NCBI GenBank assembly: GCA_012274445.1
Contig: JAAROD010000049.1
Location: forward strand, 682,001-746,000
Reading direction: 5' to 3'
Length of the DNA: 64,000 nucleotides
Source: Sclerotiophoma versabilis
Taxonomy: Eukaryota > Ascomycota > Dothideomycetes > Pleosporales > Didymellaceae
Part shown: one piece after another, positions 25,101-34,775 of the stretch
Layout: each line of letters opens with the position of its first letter
Position numbering within the stretch: the first letter of the stretch is position 1
Program-made: the position numbers and the translations under genes
The notes under the pieces: model-generated
Told to the model about the DNA's origin: nothing
What the model saw: only the letters and a program-made list of their open reading frames with translations
The model's database searches: none

Positions 25101-25247
25101 ACTGAGCTCAAGCTCACCAACAAGACTGAGTTCCGTGAGAAGTTGGGTGCGGTCGACGACCCGAGTTACATCTGCTATCCGCCACACGGGCTGGGCCCTA
25201 TGGCGATCAAGGCAATCCTGAATTTCTTCGAGGATGACGATATGTAA
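22101..25247 (+). CDS. erdS: Ergosteryl-3beta-O-L-aspartate synthase (AspRS-DUF2156 fusion)
   Basis: Bifunctional enzyme that charges tRNA-Asp and transfers aspartate from it to ergosterol, making ergosteryl-aspartate in fungal membranes. A single exon encodes 1048 aa. Residues 1-200 are polar and charged. The OB-fold anticodon domain lies around 230-330. The class IIb AspRS core has motif 2 near 459-475 (VFRAENSNTYRHLTEY) and motif 3 at about 661-672 (GGGGIGLERILML). From about 733 a GNAT-like DUF2156 aminoacyl-tRNA transferase domain follows, including FVPQDGFAITVGDPLCH and ESVTFGGGASSKF. This synthetase-transferase fusion order is diagnostic of ErdS. The frame is open upstream but lacks ATG, so 22101 (MPAALKKAL) is the start. 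A separate housekeeping AspRS should exist elsewhere. The hydrolase gene erdH is not nearby. Confidence 0.94.
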   Translation: MPAALKKALEKLKPGHSDHGSGDESSLKSPSGVKSPMGVSANGRAQSPAHTPRSSGVFAHRPSGEMRRDQIASPTESRSSLDHGGAPRKSMTGVFHRGTHSPNRSGSKDRKQERSGSLGNHSPMRVVKEKLHLGDSSSDEGGPLNRDGEPMSRNQLRKHEKHAQQEERHKQNQEKEAEIERRRKEMEEQANAELTPEQKAKYGVVPPNSYAGEWKHQHRANIHDFTVDDVGKEVVFRARIHHLRKMSSKFVFFVFRQQLATIQGVLMEHSDISKYMLYWAEHLEVESVVLVKGILQAPNSKQGEVTGTTIHDVEISVHALHVEAEIADHLPFNVYEAEVTQADVDAEVAAPGHKEGHNRVRIADRTRLNNRIIDLRSTASQGIFRIQSGICNLFRQALDEQGFIEIHTPKLQGGATESGASVFKVEYFSRGAFLAQSPQLAKQMAISADFGKVYEIGPVFRAENSNTYRHLTEYTGLDLEMQIDEHYHEVLRVLDRTFKTIFKGIYERYRPEIEVVKKHFPHEDLVWLDQTPIIPFAEGVRMLNESGWRDDNGNPLDENEDLGTRDEVQLGRVIKQKLGTDYYILDKFPANARPFYAMADPNNPELTNSFDIFCRGQEILSGGQRIHDSRMLLDKMDKLKMDPSTMEEYIQGFQWGAPPHGGGGIGLERILMLLLNLGNIRHASMFPRDPKSLPEKPVIKQLRHPDASTMHPPWEGQDRVLAKIDLQPIEKLIANYGDATNTSWLEPRTEIWRDQNTGAAVGFVPQDGFAITVGDPLCHESQYLKTMTGYLKYIKKERNLKPLWLLVGAPVEEVLATKFNWRTFSVTGEQRVDPAHNPADKDADVQRKIRHAEKEGVKITDYAIGSPPPPEIKKKVDARVEDWLKGRKGRQVHLTNIHPWQDEEHRQYHIAQTPDGTIAAFVAMAQLSPDHGWQVKYSLDFPNAPSGSIEYIVTHALKAVAASGAESVTFGGGASSKFTPGHNVKGTRVKVLSRAYHAIATELKLTNKTEFREKLGAVDDPSYICYPPHGLGPMAIKAILNFFEDDDM

Positions 25248-26420
25248 GTAGGGTGATGGTTTCGCTGGAGTGAAGCGAAGGTATGATACCACAGGGCGTT
25301 ATGGCCGAGTATACGAAGTGATGATTGCATGTTGGCTCACGTTTCTTTGGTTAGTGCAGTGAGCCTGATGATGCTTCGTTTGATTAGTTATAGATGAGCT
25401 TATTCCCTAATTCAATACCCCCGTATGCTGAAATTAAATTATCGCCAATGCCATCATTTCGATAGACCACGCCATAGATGGGTACTGTAGACCATGCCTG
25501 AGAATACTTCAGTGCTCTGGGCAGAAACGGTTGGAGTCTTTTAGAACGTAGCATTAGTGATGATTTGGAACCAATGTTGCTCGGCCTCTCGTCCTTCTAG
25601 GACGACCTTATCAAATCGACATTGTTGAAACGAGAGCTGACGGGCTCCTAAAGGCTTCCCAGCAGAGCGTCAAGACAGTAAGCGTTCTTTTTCTTTAGAA
25701 ACGAACGCATTAGGGGACGTCTATGTAATGCACACAAGTTGGCCAATCGCCCGGCTCCCGAGACGCTTACTTATGCACGACATATAATAGCCGCTGTATC
25801 ACCGTTCTAAGGCTCACGGAACACGGAAGCGGCACTCTTGTTACTCCACAAATCCGCGTCAAAATCCACAGCGCCTGGGATAGTTTCTGACCCATGCAGC
25901 GCACAAGACTCGGACAATCACACAGCCTAATCGGGCAACATCGGGAGCAGCACAAGATGACGATAGCCGAAGGATCAATGCCAATGGCGGGGGAAACTCG
26001 GATTGCGGGGTACGCCACGCCCAGCTTTCAGTGCCCCGGAATGAGGAATCGGCTTCGTAAAGTCGATTGGAGAGTGTTTTGATTGGACAATGCGCATGCG
26101 CCCCACGGTGAAGACGGCCAGCCCATGTTAGAGGATCTTGTGCGGGTCCTGAATGTCATCGGAAGGACGTTTGTCAACAGCATGGTTTTGAAAAAGCTGG
26201 ACAAGGTTGAGCACTGCAACGTTAAATCTGGAGAGGCTGAGAGGAGGAGGGTTTGAAATATAAGACAGGCCCGTCGCCCAAATTTAAGGAAACATTCAGG
26301 AAATCGAGCTGAGCTCATTACTTCAAAAAGAGTGCTCCTTCCGTTTGCGCGACCAGTCCTCACTCTACGACTGCGGCCCTCGATCCCTCCTTTTCTCCAT
26401 CTCTCCTCACAACATTTACC
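25248..26420. other. Intergenic, no gene recognised
   Basis: 1.17 kb between two + strand genes: erdS 3' flank on the left and the P450 promoter/5' UTR on the right (C/T-rich from about 26330). Short frames without motifs. Confidence 0.45.
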
Positions 26421-28030
26421 ATGTTTCTTACCATTTTCCTTACACCGTATACCCTCATCCTCCTTCCAGTCCTCTACTACATTCTGCCATACATCCGCAA
26501 CTGGCAGATCAAGGACATTCCTGCGCCTTTCCCTGCAGCTTTCACAAACCTATGGCTACTCTACCAGGCTCGTAGAGGGAGGCGTTACCTGGCTGTCGAC
26601 AATGCGCACAAGAGATATGGACAAATGGTCAGAATACAGCCGAACCATGTTAGCATCGCGGACGCCAGTGCGATCCCAATCATCTACGGTCACGGCAATG
26701 GAATGTTGAAGAGGTAAGGAGAACGCTTTGTTGATGGAATGACTATATTGACATGTTTCTAGTGAATATTATGACGCCTTCGTGTCGATCCGTCGTGGCC
26801 TCTTTAACACCCGCGACCGCGCTGAACACACGCGTAAGCGCAAGACTGTTTCCCACACCTTCTCAGCCAAGTCGGTCCTCCAATTCGAACAATATATTCA
26901 TCACAACCTCGAGGAGCTGCAGAAGCAATGGGATCAGCGAGCTGCGTCCAAGCAGGGCGGCTGGTACCAGATGGATGCTCTGAACTGGTTTAACTACCTG
27001 GCCTTTGACGTCATTGGCGATCTGGCTTTTGGCGCGCCTTTCGGCATGCTCCAAAAGGGCAGGGATTTTGCAGAGGTCAGGAAGACTCCGGATGCTGAGC
27101 CTACATTTGCGCCTGCTATCGAGGTTTTGAACCGCAGGGGTGAGGTTTCTGGGTATGTTAAATCATTCTACAAGCGCCATCAAGCCACAGCTAATCCCTC
27201 TGGTCAGAACAATTGGTGTTCTCCCCCAGATCAAGCCATATGCGAAGTACTTCCCCGACCCCTTCTTCAGCCAGGGTATGAAGGCCATCGAGAACCTCGC
27301 CGGTATCGCCGTCGCCCGTGTCAACGAACGCCTTGCTCGACCAGACACAGACCGCGTTGATCTGCTCGCACGCCTTATGGAAGGTCGTGACGAGAACGGC
27401 AATAAGCTTGGTCGCGAGGAACTTACAGCCGAAGCTCTCACCCAACTCATCGCCGGCTCTGACACAACCTCCAACACATCTTGCGCCCTGCTCTTCCACT
27501 GCCTCCAGCACCCTGAAGTCATTCGCAAACTGCAGCAGGAGCTTGACAATGCGCTGCCCAGCGATGATGTTCCAACTTTCGCCGCGGTCAAAGACTTGCC
27601 ATATGTGGACTCTGTCATCAAGGAGACTATGCGTATTCATAGCACATCATCGCTCGGTCTGCCCCGTCTGATCCCCCCTGGTCCCGGTCTCACCATCAAC
27701 GGTCGCCACTTTCCCCAAGGCACAGTCCTCTCCGTCCCTGCGTACACGATCCACCATTCGAAGGAGATTTGGGGCCCGGATGCGGACACGTTCAGGCCAG
27801 AGCGATGGGAGAAGGTTACTGAGCAGCAGAAGGCTGCTTTCATTCCTTTCAGCTACGGACCGAGGGCGTGCGTTGGCAGGAATGTTGCGGAGATGGAGTT
27901 AGCCCTTATTGTGAGCACCGTGTTCAAGAGATACGAATTCGAGCTGAGACAGGGTGAGATGGAGACAAGAGAGGGTTTCTTGAGGAAGCCATTGGGTCTC
28001 GAAGTCGGTATGCGTAGGAGGCAGAAGTAA
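26421..28030 (+). CDS. Cytochrome P450, CYP53 (benzoate 4-hydroxylase) type
   Basis: Membrane-anchored haem monooxygenase. CYP53 enzymes para-hydroxylate benzoate and allow detoxification and use of plant aromatic acids through protocatechuate. Exons 26421-26713, 26763-27152 and 27208-28030 give 501 aa with introns of 49 and 55 nt. Residues 1-25 form the ER anchor. SEYYDAFVSIRRGLFNTRDR and EHTRKRKTVSHTFSAKS are close to what I recall of CYP53 proteins. The I-helix oxygen motif AGSDTT starts near Ala310, ExxR is Glu367-Arg370, and the haem loop FSYGPRACVGR has its ligand at Cys449. All P450 landmarks are intact. No benzoate-pathway neighbour is present, so the CYP53 call rests on similarity recognised by eye; induction by benzoate would be expected but is not visible. 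Confidence 0.9.
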
Positions 28031-28234
28031 AATTGAGGGCTTGCAGGATGAATGTGGCTGTAGGATTGAGGAGATCTTCGGATACTTTTCTTGTATAGGT
28101 TATTCCCAACTAACATGATCTGATGGGTACATATTCATCTTAAGATGTTATGCGTACTGCTAGGCAGAAAACTCACGCCTTCATGTTACTGTGCCTCTTT
28201 AATGTTTGTGAACCACAACCACGTTGTCATTTGC

Positions 28235-30071
28235 TCAGGCCCTCTTGAGCGCTCGCAACTGACGTACCACTGCCGGGGTCTTCAATCGCACGTACATCTT
28301 TTTCTTCTTGTGAATAAATATCCTCAAGTCCTCCTCGGTGTAGGTAACGTCTGGGTCTCCAAGCCTAGGGGCGGGATCTGCCTTTCCCAACTCTGGCCAT
28401 GTATAGCTGATAGTGGCGTTCTGATCGATTGGATCAAGGAGCTCGAACTCGAAAGCGTCAGGGTAAGCTTCATTAGGAACGATAGGGCTTTCAGAGTGGA
28501 ACATGTCATTGATGCACGTTGCAATTGCAGAAAGCGAGCGCTGCTGCTGGCGGTGCGCGTTGACCCATCGCTTCAAAATGGCGTCGCGAATCTGCAACAT
28601 GCGATCGACATCGTCATTTGAGTGGCTGTTGATATTCAAGTCGACCATTCGGACGATGTGCAAAACTCGCTCTATGCCCTGAAATGCGCCGGATGTCCAA
28701 CCATGTTTCGTAGCTGTGACTGACGGCCAATTAGCAAGACCGCAATAGTTCCGGCACTGAAGGCTTACCTGACTCATGCTTCTGGATCAATTTCAGAAGC
28801 TCCTCTATCTTGTAGTGTTCAACAGTGACGAGTAGCTCAGACTTCCCTTCCCTTCTCACCCTGTTGGGTTTACAGGGACGTTTCTCCATCGACTGCCTCC
28901 AGCTATCGCGGAGTCGACAGTATTTCTTGTCCTTGTGAAGATTGGAAATAACGTTTGCTAGTCCTTGGAATCGGTTGTGCCAGACCGATGGTAAAGGACA
29001 GGGCAGAAGCACAGGATTCTCGATTGGACCCAGGGCTACGAAAGGCTCCAGGACGAAGAAGACCGCAGCCACGGCCTCGTCAGTCTTCCAAGCGTAAGCC
29101 GTTTGAGGGATTGGCTGCACCCTGACTTGCTTCAGAGTTGGGTTGTCTGACACAAATGTTGGTCCCAACGGAGGTCGGAGCATGTCAACGAACTTCCGTA
29201 CAGCGTCTCGCACCTGATATAGTGTATAGTCCTCGTGACTGATGTCGTGTGTACCAATGCCTTTTATCTTGCCACTAGCCACGCCAAAGCGCACCGTGAC
29301 ATGAAGATTGCGTATCCGCTGCGCACCCGCTTGACATAGGATTTTGTTGATGTCGCAGTCTTTCTCGTCGAAAGAGTCTCGATCCCAATGCCTTCCGAAT
29401 AAGTAGATGCAGTTCGCGTTAACACTGGCTTCGAACTCCCGTTCGCCATAGAGGACCGAAGAGGCCGCCACATAAAATGCCTGATTCACCCGCAACACAG
29501 CTCCGCTACGATCGAGAAGACCTAGGCTTGAGACTACCCTTGGGAATAGGTACCGAAATATCATCAGGTGAAGCTCGGCAGGAAGGTTCATGATACCACA
29601 TGGAAGCGTGCCGGTGCCCTTCTCATGTTTGGTGCAGAGATGGTATGGAGGAGCGTGTGGAGCGAATCGATTGCATACATGGCCGCACTCCTCGATGGCC
29701 TGACATCTGCCCGACTCTCTCATTGCCCAATATCGATGATGGGTTCCACAGACAGGCAAGAAGCCTACAGCAAAGACCTTGGCTTTACGACTGCACTTCT
29801 TGCGTGCTTGCGTTAGTGCATTGCAGTGTGTTGCTGACGCATCGCCGTGGTGAGTGCAATGCTCGTCGTGGTTGCTGTCCGACTCAGGCTGATTGTTGCA
29901 TGTAGAGGCACTCGTGGCACCACGATCGCCTCCATAGCAGCCATCCGATTGATCATCGGTGTAGTAGGAGCCTTCGCGGAATGCGTAGCTGCGCACCGGG
30001 AGTGAGGGGCTTGCAGCAGGACTCGAAAGGGGAGTGTGGGCCCTTCTGGCTTTGGCTGATGGAACCGCCAT
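28235..30071 (-). CDS. Uncharacterised Cys-rich protein with F-box-like segment
   Basis: I do not recognise a named family. Exons 30071-28769 and 28719-28235 (49-nt intron) give 595 aa. Residues 1-80 are disordered and Ser/His/Asp-rich. A Cys/His-rich block spans 83-149, with pairs such as C-x8-C and CGTHH, CQAIEECGHVC and LCTKHE; its spacing suggests metal binding. A leucine-rich stretch with the sequence NLPAELHLMIFRYLFP at 162-177 resembles the start of a fungal F-box. The remainder is an ordinary globular composition with no motif I can name. Many Pleosporales genomes carry large families of such F-box-like orphan proteins. Its convergent neighbour is the P450 gene, about 200 bp away. Coding status is clear from the open frame and clean intron; function unknown. 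Confidence 0.8.
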
Positions 30072-30530
30072 GGCAAAGGACGGTGGTGAAAGAAGAGAGG
30101 TGTGGGCCTGGGTTAGGTTGCATGTTGGTGAGCGAAGTGTGACGCGTCATAAAAAGCGCGCCATCACGTGTGGTGGAATGAAGGAAGGAGCGGTCCGCGG
30201 CAAGAGCAGCGACCTTGTAGCAATTGCAGAAGGAAGTTGCATGTTAGCATATCTGACATCTGTCTAACGGTGAAACTGCGCTGCATTGATGGGTATCTGG
30301 CAGCAGCTAAGCTCATACCTGCTTCGTACGCTCGAGGTATGCTGACTACCTCCTCGCTTCACTCAGCCCAGCATAATCTCCAGATGGTTTCCGCCGAGGC
30401 CATTCTGCCATGCTCTGTTTCAATGCATTCATTACGCCAAAACACCAATCATTTCCCCTAGCCTTCACAGGCTCTTTTAGTTCCCCACCAGATTCACGCT
30501 TATGCTTATGCTCCTCTTACAAGACAACGC
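30072..30530. other. Intergenic, no gene recognised
   Basis: 459 bp containing the promoter of the upstream minus-strand gene and the 3' UTR of OST2. No motif-bearing frame. Confidence 0.45.
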
Positions 30531-31023
30531 TCAGTTGATGAAGTTGACACAGAAGAAGTGCAGCAGCAGGCTCCCAAACACAAAGTCAGCAAACGCCCGC
30601 TCGTGCGAAATGCTCTCAAAGTCGGCCTTGTTCTCGGGGTTGGTCTGGATGCGGAGGGAGGCTGTGAGGACGAATTGGCCGACGCAAGCGCTGAAGCCGG
30701 ACAGGAAAGCGTTGAAGGGCTGCGTGTAGGTTAGCACTGTAGCAAGATTGCAGGTGCACCTGTGAACAAGAGGTTCGGGCAGGCATGGCTCTACTTACAA
30801 AGTTGCCAACAAGCACGACGTAGAGGAATTGAAGAGCACCGACAACGACCAGGAACAGCATGAAGCTGTCAAGCAGCTTGGTGCGTTGCGGTGTCTTCTT
30901 AACGTAGCGGTCCCATACTCCTTGCACAATGTCTTGCGCGTCGTTCGCAGGCTTGGGTTTCGCGGCCGAGTAGGGTGTGCCGGGGACGGTCTGAGGAGCT
31001 CCTGTGCGTTGCTTGGGCGGCAT
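30531..31023 (-). CDS. OST2: OST2/DAD1 subunit of oligosaccharyltransferase
   Basis: Essential small subunit of the ER-membrane oligosaccharyltransferase, which transfers the dolichol-linked glycan to asparagine in nascent proteins. Exons 31023-30799 and 30719-30531 (79-nt intron) give 137 aa, close to yeast OST2 (130 aa). The N-terminus is cytosolic and polar. KLLDSFMLFLVVVGALQFLY is the first membrane helix. The second exon begins PFNAFLSGFSACVGQFVLTA, the strongly conserved DAD1 segment, and the protein ends ADFVFGSLLLHFFCVNFIN, with the final hydrophobic segment and the short hydrophilic end typical of the family. It sits head-to-head with the TMEM14 gene 319 bp away. Identification is secure. 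Confidence 0.96.
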
Positions 31024-31342
31024 GTTGAGGGCTGATCGAGCTAAGACGTGCAGCGGGCGACAATGGAAGAGTGGTGTTGTCTGGTGTTGAGCTTGCTGGA
31101 GCTACGTGCGCACGTTGAGGCCACATTCGTAAGCCCCAGGGCGGCAGGAACCCTGGTCGGCGTCGGCAGTCCGAAGCTCCCCGCAACATCAGAGCTACCA
31201 CCGTCATCAGCCCGCTTACTTGCGCCTTGCGCCATTCCTCAGCTTGCTTCTCCACACATACTTTACCACATCATAGCGGAAGCTTCACTGTTTCCCATAC
31301 TTCCAAATTCCCCGACTATAGCCACCAGAGCCTCCAATAACT
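31024..31342. promoter_or_regulatory. Compact bidirectional promoter, OST2 / TMEM14
   Basis: 319 bp between the start codons of two head-to-head genes for small membrane proteins. Both 5' UTRs and promoters must fit in this space. No specific site identified. Confidence 0.5.
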
Positions 31343-31747
31343 ATGGTGAGGACCTCCAAGAGCTTCCCTCTGGCTCCCCACCCAATCACGCCGGCTCCAT
31401 TGCACTGAATACTGACAACACCACAGTCTCTCGCAAACACTGCCCTCCTTCTTGGTGCTCTCACCGCCGGCGGAGGTATTACAGGCTACATCCGTACCGG
31501 ATCCATTCCCTCCATTGCGGCAGGTGTTACCGTCGGTCTGCTGTACATCCTCGGTGGTCTGCGCATCCAGAACCGCAACCCCTACGGCGTTGAGTTTGCT
31601 CTTCTTGCTTCCATCGTTCTCGCTGGTAGCTCCATTCCCCGCGCGATCAAGTCTGGAAAGCCACTGCCCATTGGTTTGAGCCTTTTGGCTACCTTTGGAC
31701 TGTACACTTTCGGTACCGCGTTTCAGCGGGGAAGCGCAAGGGTTTAA
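31343..31747 (+). CDS. TMEM14 family small membrane protein
   Basis: TMEM14 (UPF0136) proteins are four-helix membrane proteins; vertebrate TMEM14C works in mitochondrial porphyrin transport, while fungal roles are unclear. Exon 1 appears to be only the start codon, 31343-31345, followed by an 81-nt intron and exon 2 at 31427-31747, giving 107 aa. ATG is directly followed by gtgagg, the acceptor is CAACACCACAG, and exon 2 reads SLANTALLLGALTAGGGITG. Family features are GYIRTGSIPSIAAGVTVGLL, LGGLRIQNRNPYGVEFALLA, and ISLLA-type final helix LSLLATFGLYTFG. Four hydrophobic segments cover nearly the whole protein. No upstream in-frame ATG exists within exon 2's own frame near its start, which supports the split start. 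The start-codon-only exon is unusual and is the least certain part. Confidence 0.85.
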
Positions 31748-31858
31748 GATGGGTACTTCCGAGCTGAGGTCAGGGAAACGGAAGACCTGTACACTGCGTA
31801 CTGTAGGAATATAATACTATGAAGCTGAGTATTTACTACAGGGATCTGGTGCTACAAC

Positions 31859-33546
31859 TCAGTGACCGTTCGCCTTCCCCAATTTAAACTCCTCCCTCAC
31901 AGCCTCACCCAACCTTCTAATCCCCTCATCAATCTTCTCCGCCGGCGCCGCCGCATATGTCGCCCTAAAGAACAGCGTGTCGTGGCTCTCCTCATTATCC
32001 GCGTAGAACCAGCTTCCGCGCATGACCAACGTTCCATGATCAATCACCTTGAGGAAGATTTCCTCCTCGATGGTCTCAATGCTCTTCGCAGGATAGTCTG
32101 GGTGCTTTCTGAAATCGACCTGCATCCAATGGAACATACCTGCCATGGGCGGGTTCCAGCTCATGACCTCACGCGGGAGGTGTTTGGCACAGGACGCGAG
32201 AATGGTGTCGCGTCGCTTGGTATACTCCATGCGGATGTAAATCAGCCAGTCAAGGTAGCCGGCGTGACCCCAGTGCTCGTCTAGCAGCTTGAAGAGCACG
32301 AGTTGAGATATGCCCGAGGGGTTTTGTGTGGAGACGTCGGCGTGTTTCTGGTACTTTTCGACGACTTCCGCCGAGGCTGTCAGCCAGCCGATGCGGGAGC
32401 CGGGGGCGATGACTTTGGAGAAAGAGTCGAGGCGCATGACGCGGCCGTCGGTGTCCATGGACAGGAGACTGGGTACGAGCGACTTCAGGAAGTCAGCGTG
32501 GGACTTGGGTGGTGGCACGTCAGGCGCATCGGGGCCGGTGTAAGGCTGCATCTGGAGGAAGTAGTACGGCTCGTCCTCGATGATGTAGACGTCGTGCTTT
32601 TGGCACACTTTGTAGAGTGCTCGTCGACGCTCAGTTCCTTGTGTGGCACCTGTGGGGTTTTGGCCCGTCGGTACAGTGTAGAGGAGATGCGGCTTGCGAG
32701 AGCCTCGTGTGTTGACGTCCCAATTTGAGAGAATATTGTCCATGGCCTCGGGGAGGAGACCTTCAGCATCGACAGGTACTCCGCATACACGAACACCCAT
32801 TGGGCGTGCTGTTTCTACGGCTGCTGAGAATGTGTATTCTTCTGAAATCATCACGTCGCCAGGTCTTGTGAGCAGTCTCAAGGCCATGTCGAGTCCGGAT
32901 GTGCTTCCAATGCTCATTGTACATCTCCAGTCTTCGTATGGAGGGTCGTGTACCATCTCAGTATGCTCAGTGACCCAACGCAGCATCTGTGCAGCTCCAG
33001 CGCCTTGACCATAGTTGAACGCGGTTGCAATATCGTAGGTAGACTTGTTTTCTGCAAGGTCATGTTTGCCTGCCGTGATGACTACGCCTGACTTTTTGGT
33101 CTCGGCTTCAGAGAACCTTCCAATTGTAGGAACCTTTATTGCCAGTTCTTCAAAGGGAAAGTACTCGCTTGATGGTAGTCCACCACCTAGAGATATTATG
33201 CCCGGCGTACTGAGGTACTTTGCTGCATTTTTGAGGGAGTTCCCCTTCCGTATCTGAGCTTCATGGCTGAAATAATCTGCACGGCAAAGGTCAGCTTGGC
33301 CACCTCCTCAGGGATCAATTGCTTAGACTTACGTTGCCATGACTTTGCCTTTGGCTTATGGTCATGTGGTCGTAATCTAAAGTTGGCTGTGTTGGCGGGA
33401 GCTGCGGTGCCCCACTGAGCTTTGTCTGTCTTCTTTCGGCGGCCGTATATGTCGTTGCTCTGGACAGGTGCAGTGAGAGGATTCGGTAAGGTGACTCCAG
33501 TTGTATCCGACACTGCTGAGACCTCAATAGCCGAAGGCGGTGCCAT
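31859..33546 (-). CDS. ARO8: Aromatic/2-aminoadipate aminotransferase, ARO8-like
   Basis: PLP-dependent class I aminotransferase of the fungal ARO8 group, which transaminates Phe, Tyr and Trp and also 2-aminoadipate in lysine synthesis. Exons 33546-33333 and 33276-31859 (56-nt intron) give 543 aa. The N-terminal 60 residues are polar. The second exon has LKNAAKYLSTPGIISLGGGLPSS, the usual substrate-proximal region. Then come GSTSGLDMALRLL (PLP phosphate cup), TVPTGQNPTG and IIEDEPYYFL, with the catalytic lysine Lys359 in RLDSFSKVIAPGSRIGW. The end, FRATYAAAP, carries the carboxylate-binding Arg. All catalytic landmarks are present. Several ARO8/ARO9 paralogues are usual in Pleosporales, so the exact substrate is open. 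Confidence 0.92.
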
Positions 33547-34775
33547 TGGTCTTGTTCGAGTGCTGCCTCAAGTGTGTGATTGTTAAGTTCGGATCAATTG
33601 GTGTCGAGATGTGTTGTTCCTCAAGTAGATTTGCAATTCTGTTGTGACGTTGCTGTAGTTTTGTTGGAAAGTGTGTAACACGAAAGATGATCGGTGAGGC
33701 ACGAAGCTCTTTATCATTCGTGCCGTATCGGGGTAGTCATGGGATATCTCTCTTCCATCTCCACGCCCTGCACGCGTTTGAGACCGCGGCCTTGCATTGA
33801 TACCCGATTAGTACCGGCTAGGTACGGATCGGGCGAGCGACGTCAAGCGAACCAGTTAGACAAGGCGCTAACTACACGCCCTATGTATATACGCCCTGTG
33901 GTGTACTCCGAGCAGCTCTCCGATCACTCCTGTGTCGGCTCGCTTGCGATAAGCATAATCGTGTAAGTTAGCTGTACACTGCAAGTCTTGAAAGGAGCAG
34001 CTGTCGGTGGTGCTCTCGTGGCGATGACAGGATAAAGAAGGGTTCAAGATACGTAATACGTTTGAGGTGAGGGGGCCAATCGGTGGTTTTGAGAGGTCAT
34101 GGTACCGTTGTACACGCCGTAGACGGACAAAGCCGTAGTCAACCGCGCTTGAGAGGAGACGACTGCCCTGTACGTATATAGACACAGTGTTCTGAACAAC
34201 GTCAGGAAAGGAAGCTCGAGTACGAAGAAGCTTGTTTTTGGAGATGCACCAATCGAGCAGAAGCCTATCCTCAGCGAACAGCAACACCACAGCACGAGAT
34301 CAGTCTTAATTCAAAATCTAGTGAATACTTCCTCGCTTTGTAATAAACTAACAATACAACTTTGAAAACGTAACTCCGCTGACTGTTGGGATATGCTAAT
34401 CTATCGCTCGATGTCAAGCGCGTCTCTAAAACCGAGCCTTTTGGGGTGTCTGTCCCGAATAGAACGAGGTGACAGCCCTGGCGCTGCCTTGTTCAGAATC
34501 AACATAGACATTACCAATTTTCACTATCTATCTTTCTACGTTCGTTCAGCAATTCCTTTGAATCTTGGTATAGAACGCAACGCAAATGCTAAGAAAAAAA
34601 GAAACATGTAGAAACATTAACGCTCAAATCCAGGCGCTCTATGCAACCATACCATGCAAACCTGCGATGCCATAACTTTGCCCCAATGCTTCGGGAAAAC
34701 TACCCAATCCCCACGCATTTGTGGCCTTCGTGAAGGACCGAGAAGCCGGACGTCTTAAAATAAAAGGCAGGGCAT
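33547..34775. other. Intergenic, no gene recognised
   Basis: 1.23 kb holding the aminotransferase promoter and the 3' UTR of the SKT5-like gene, both on the minus strand. Short frames only, somewhat AT-rich towards 34.3-34.6 kb. Confidence 0.45.
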
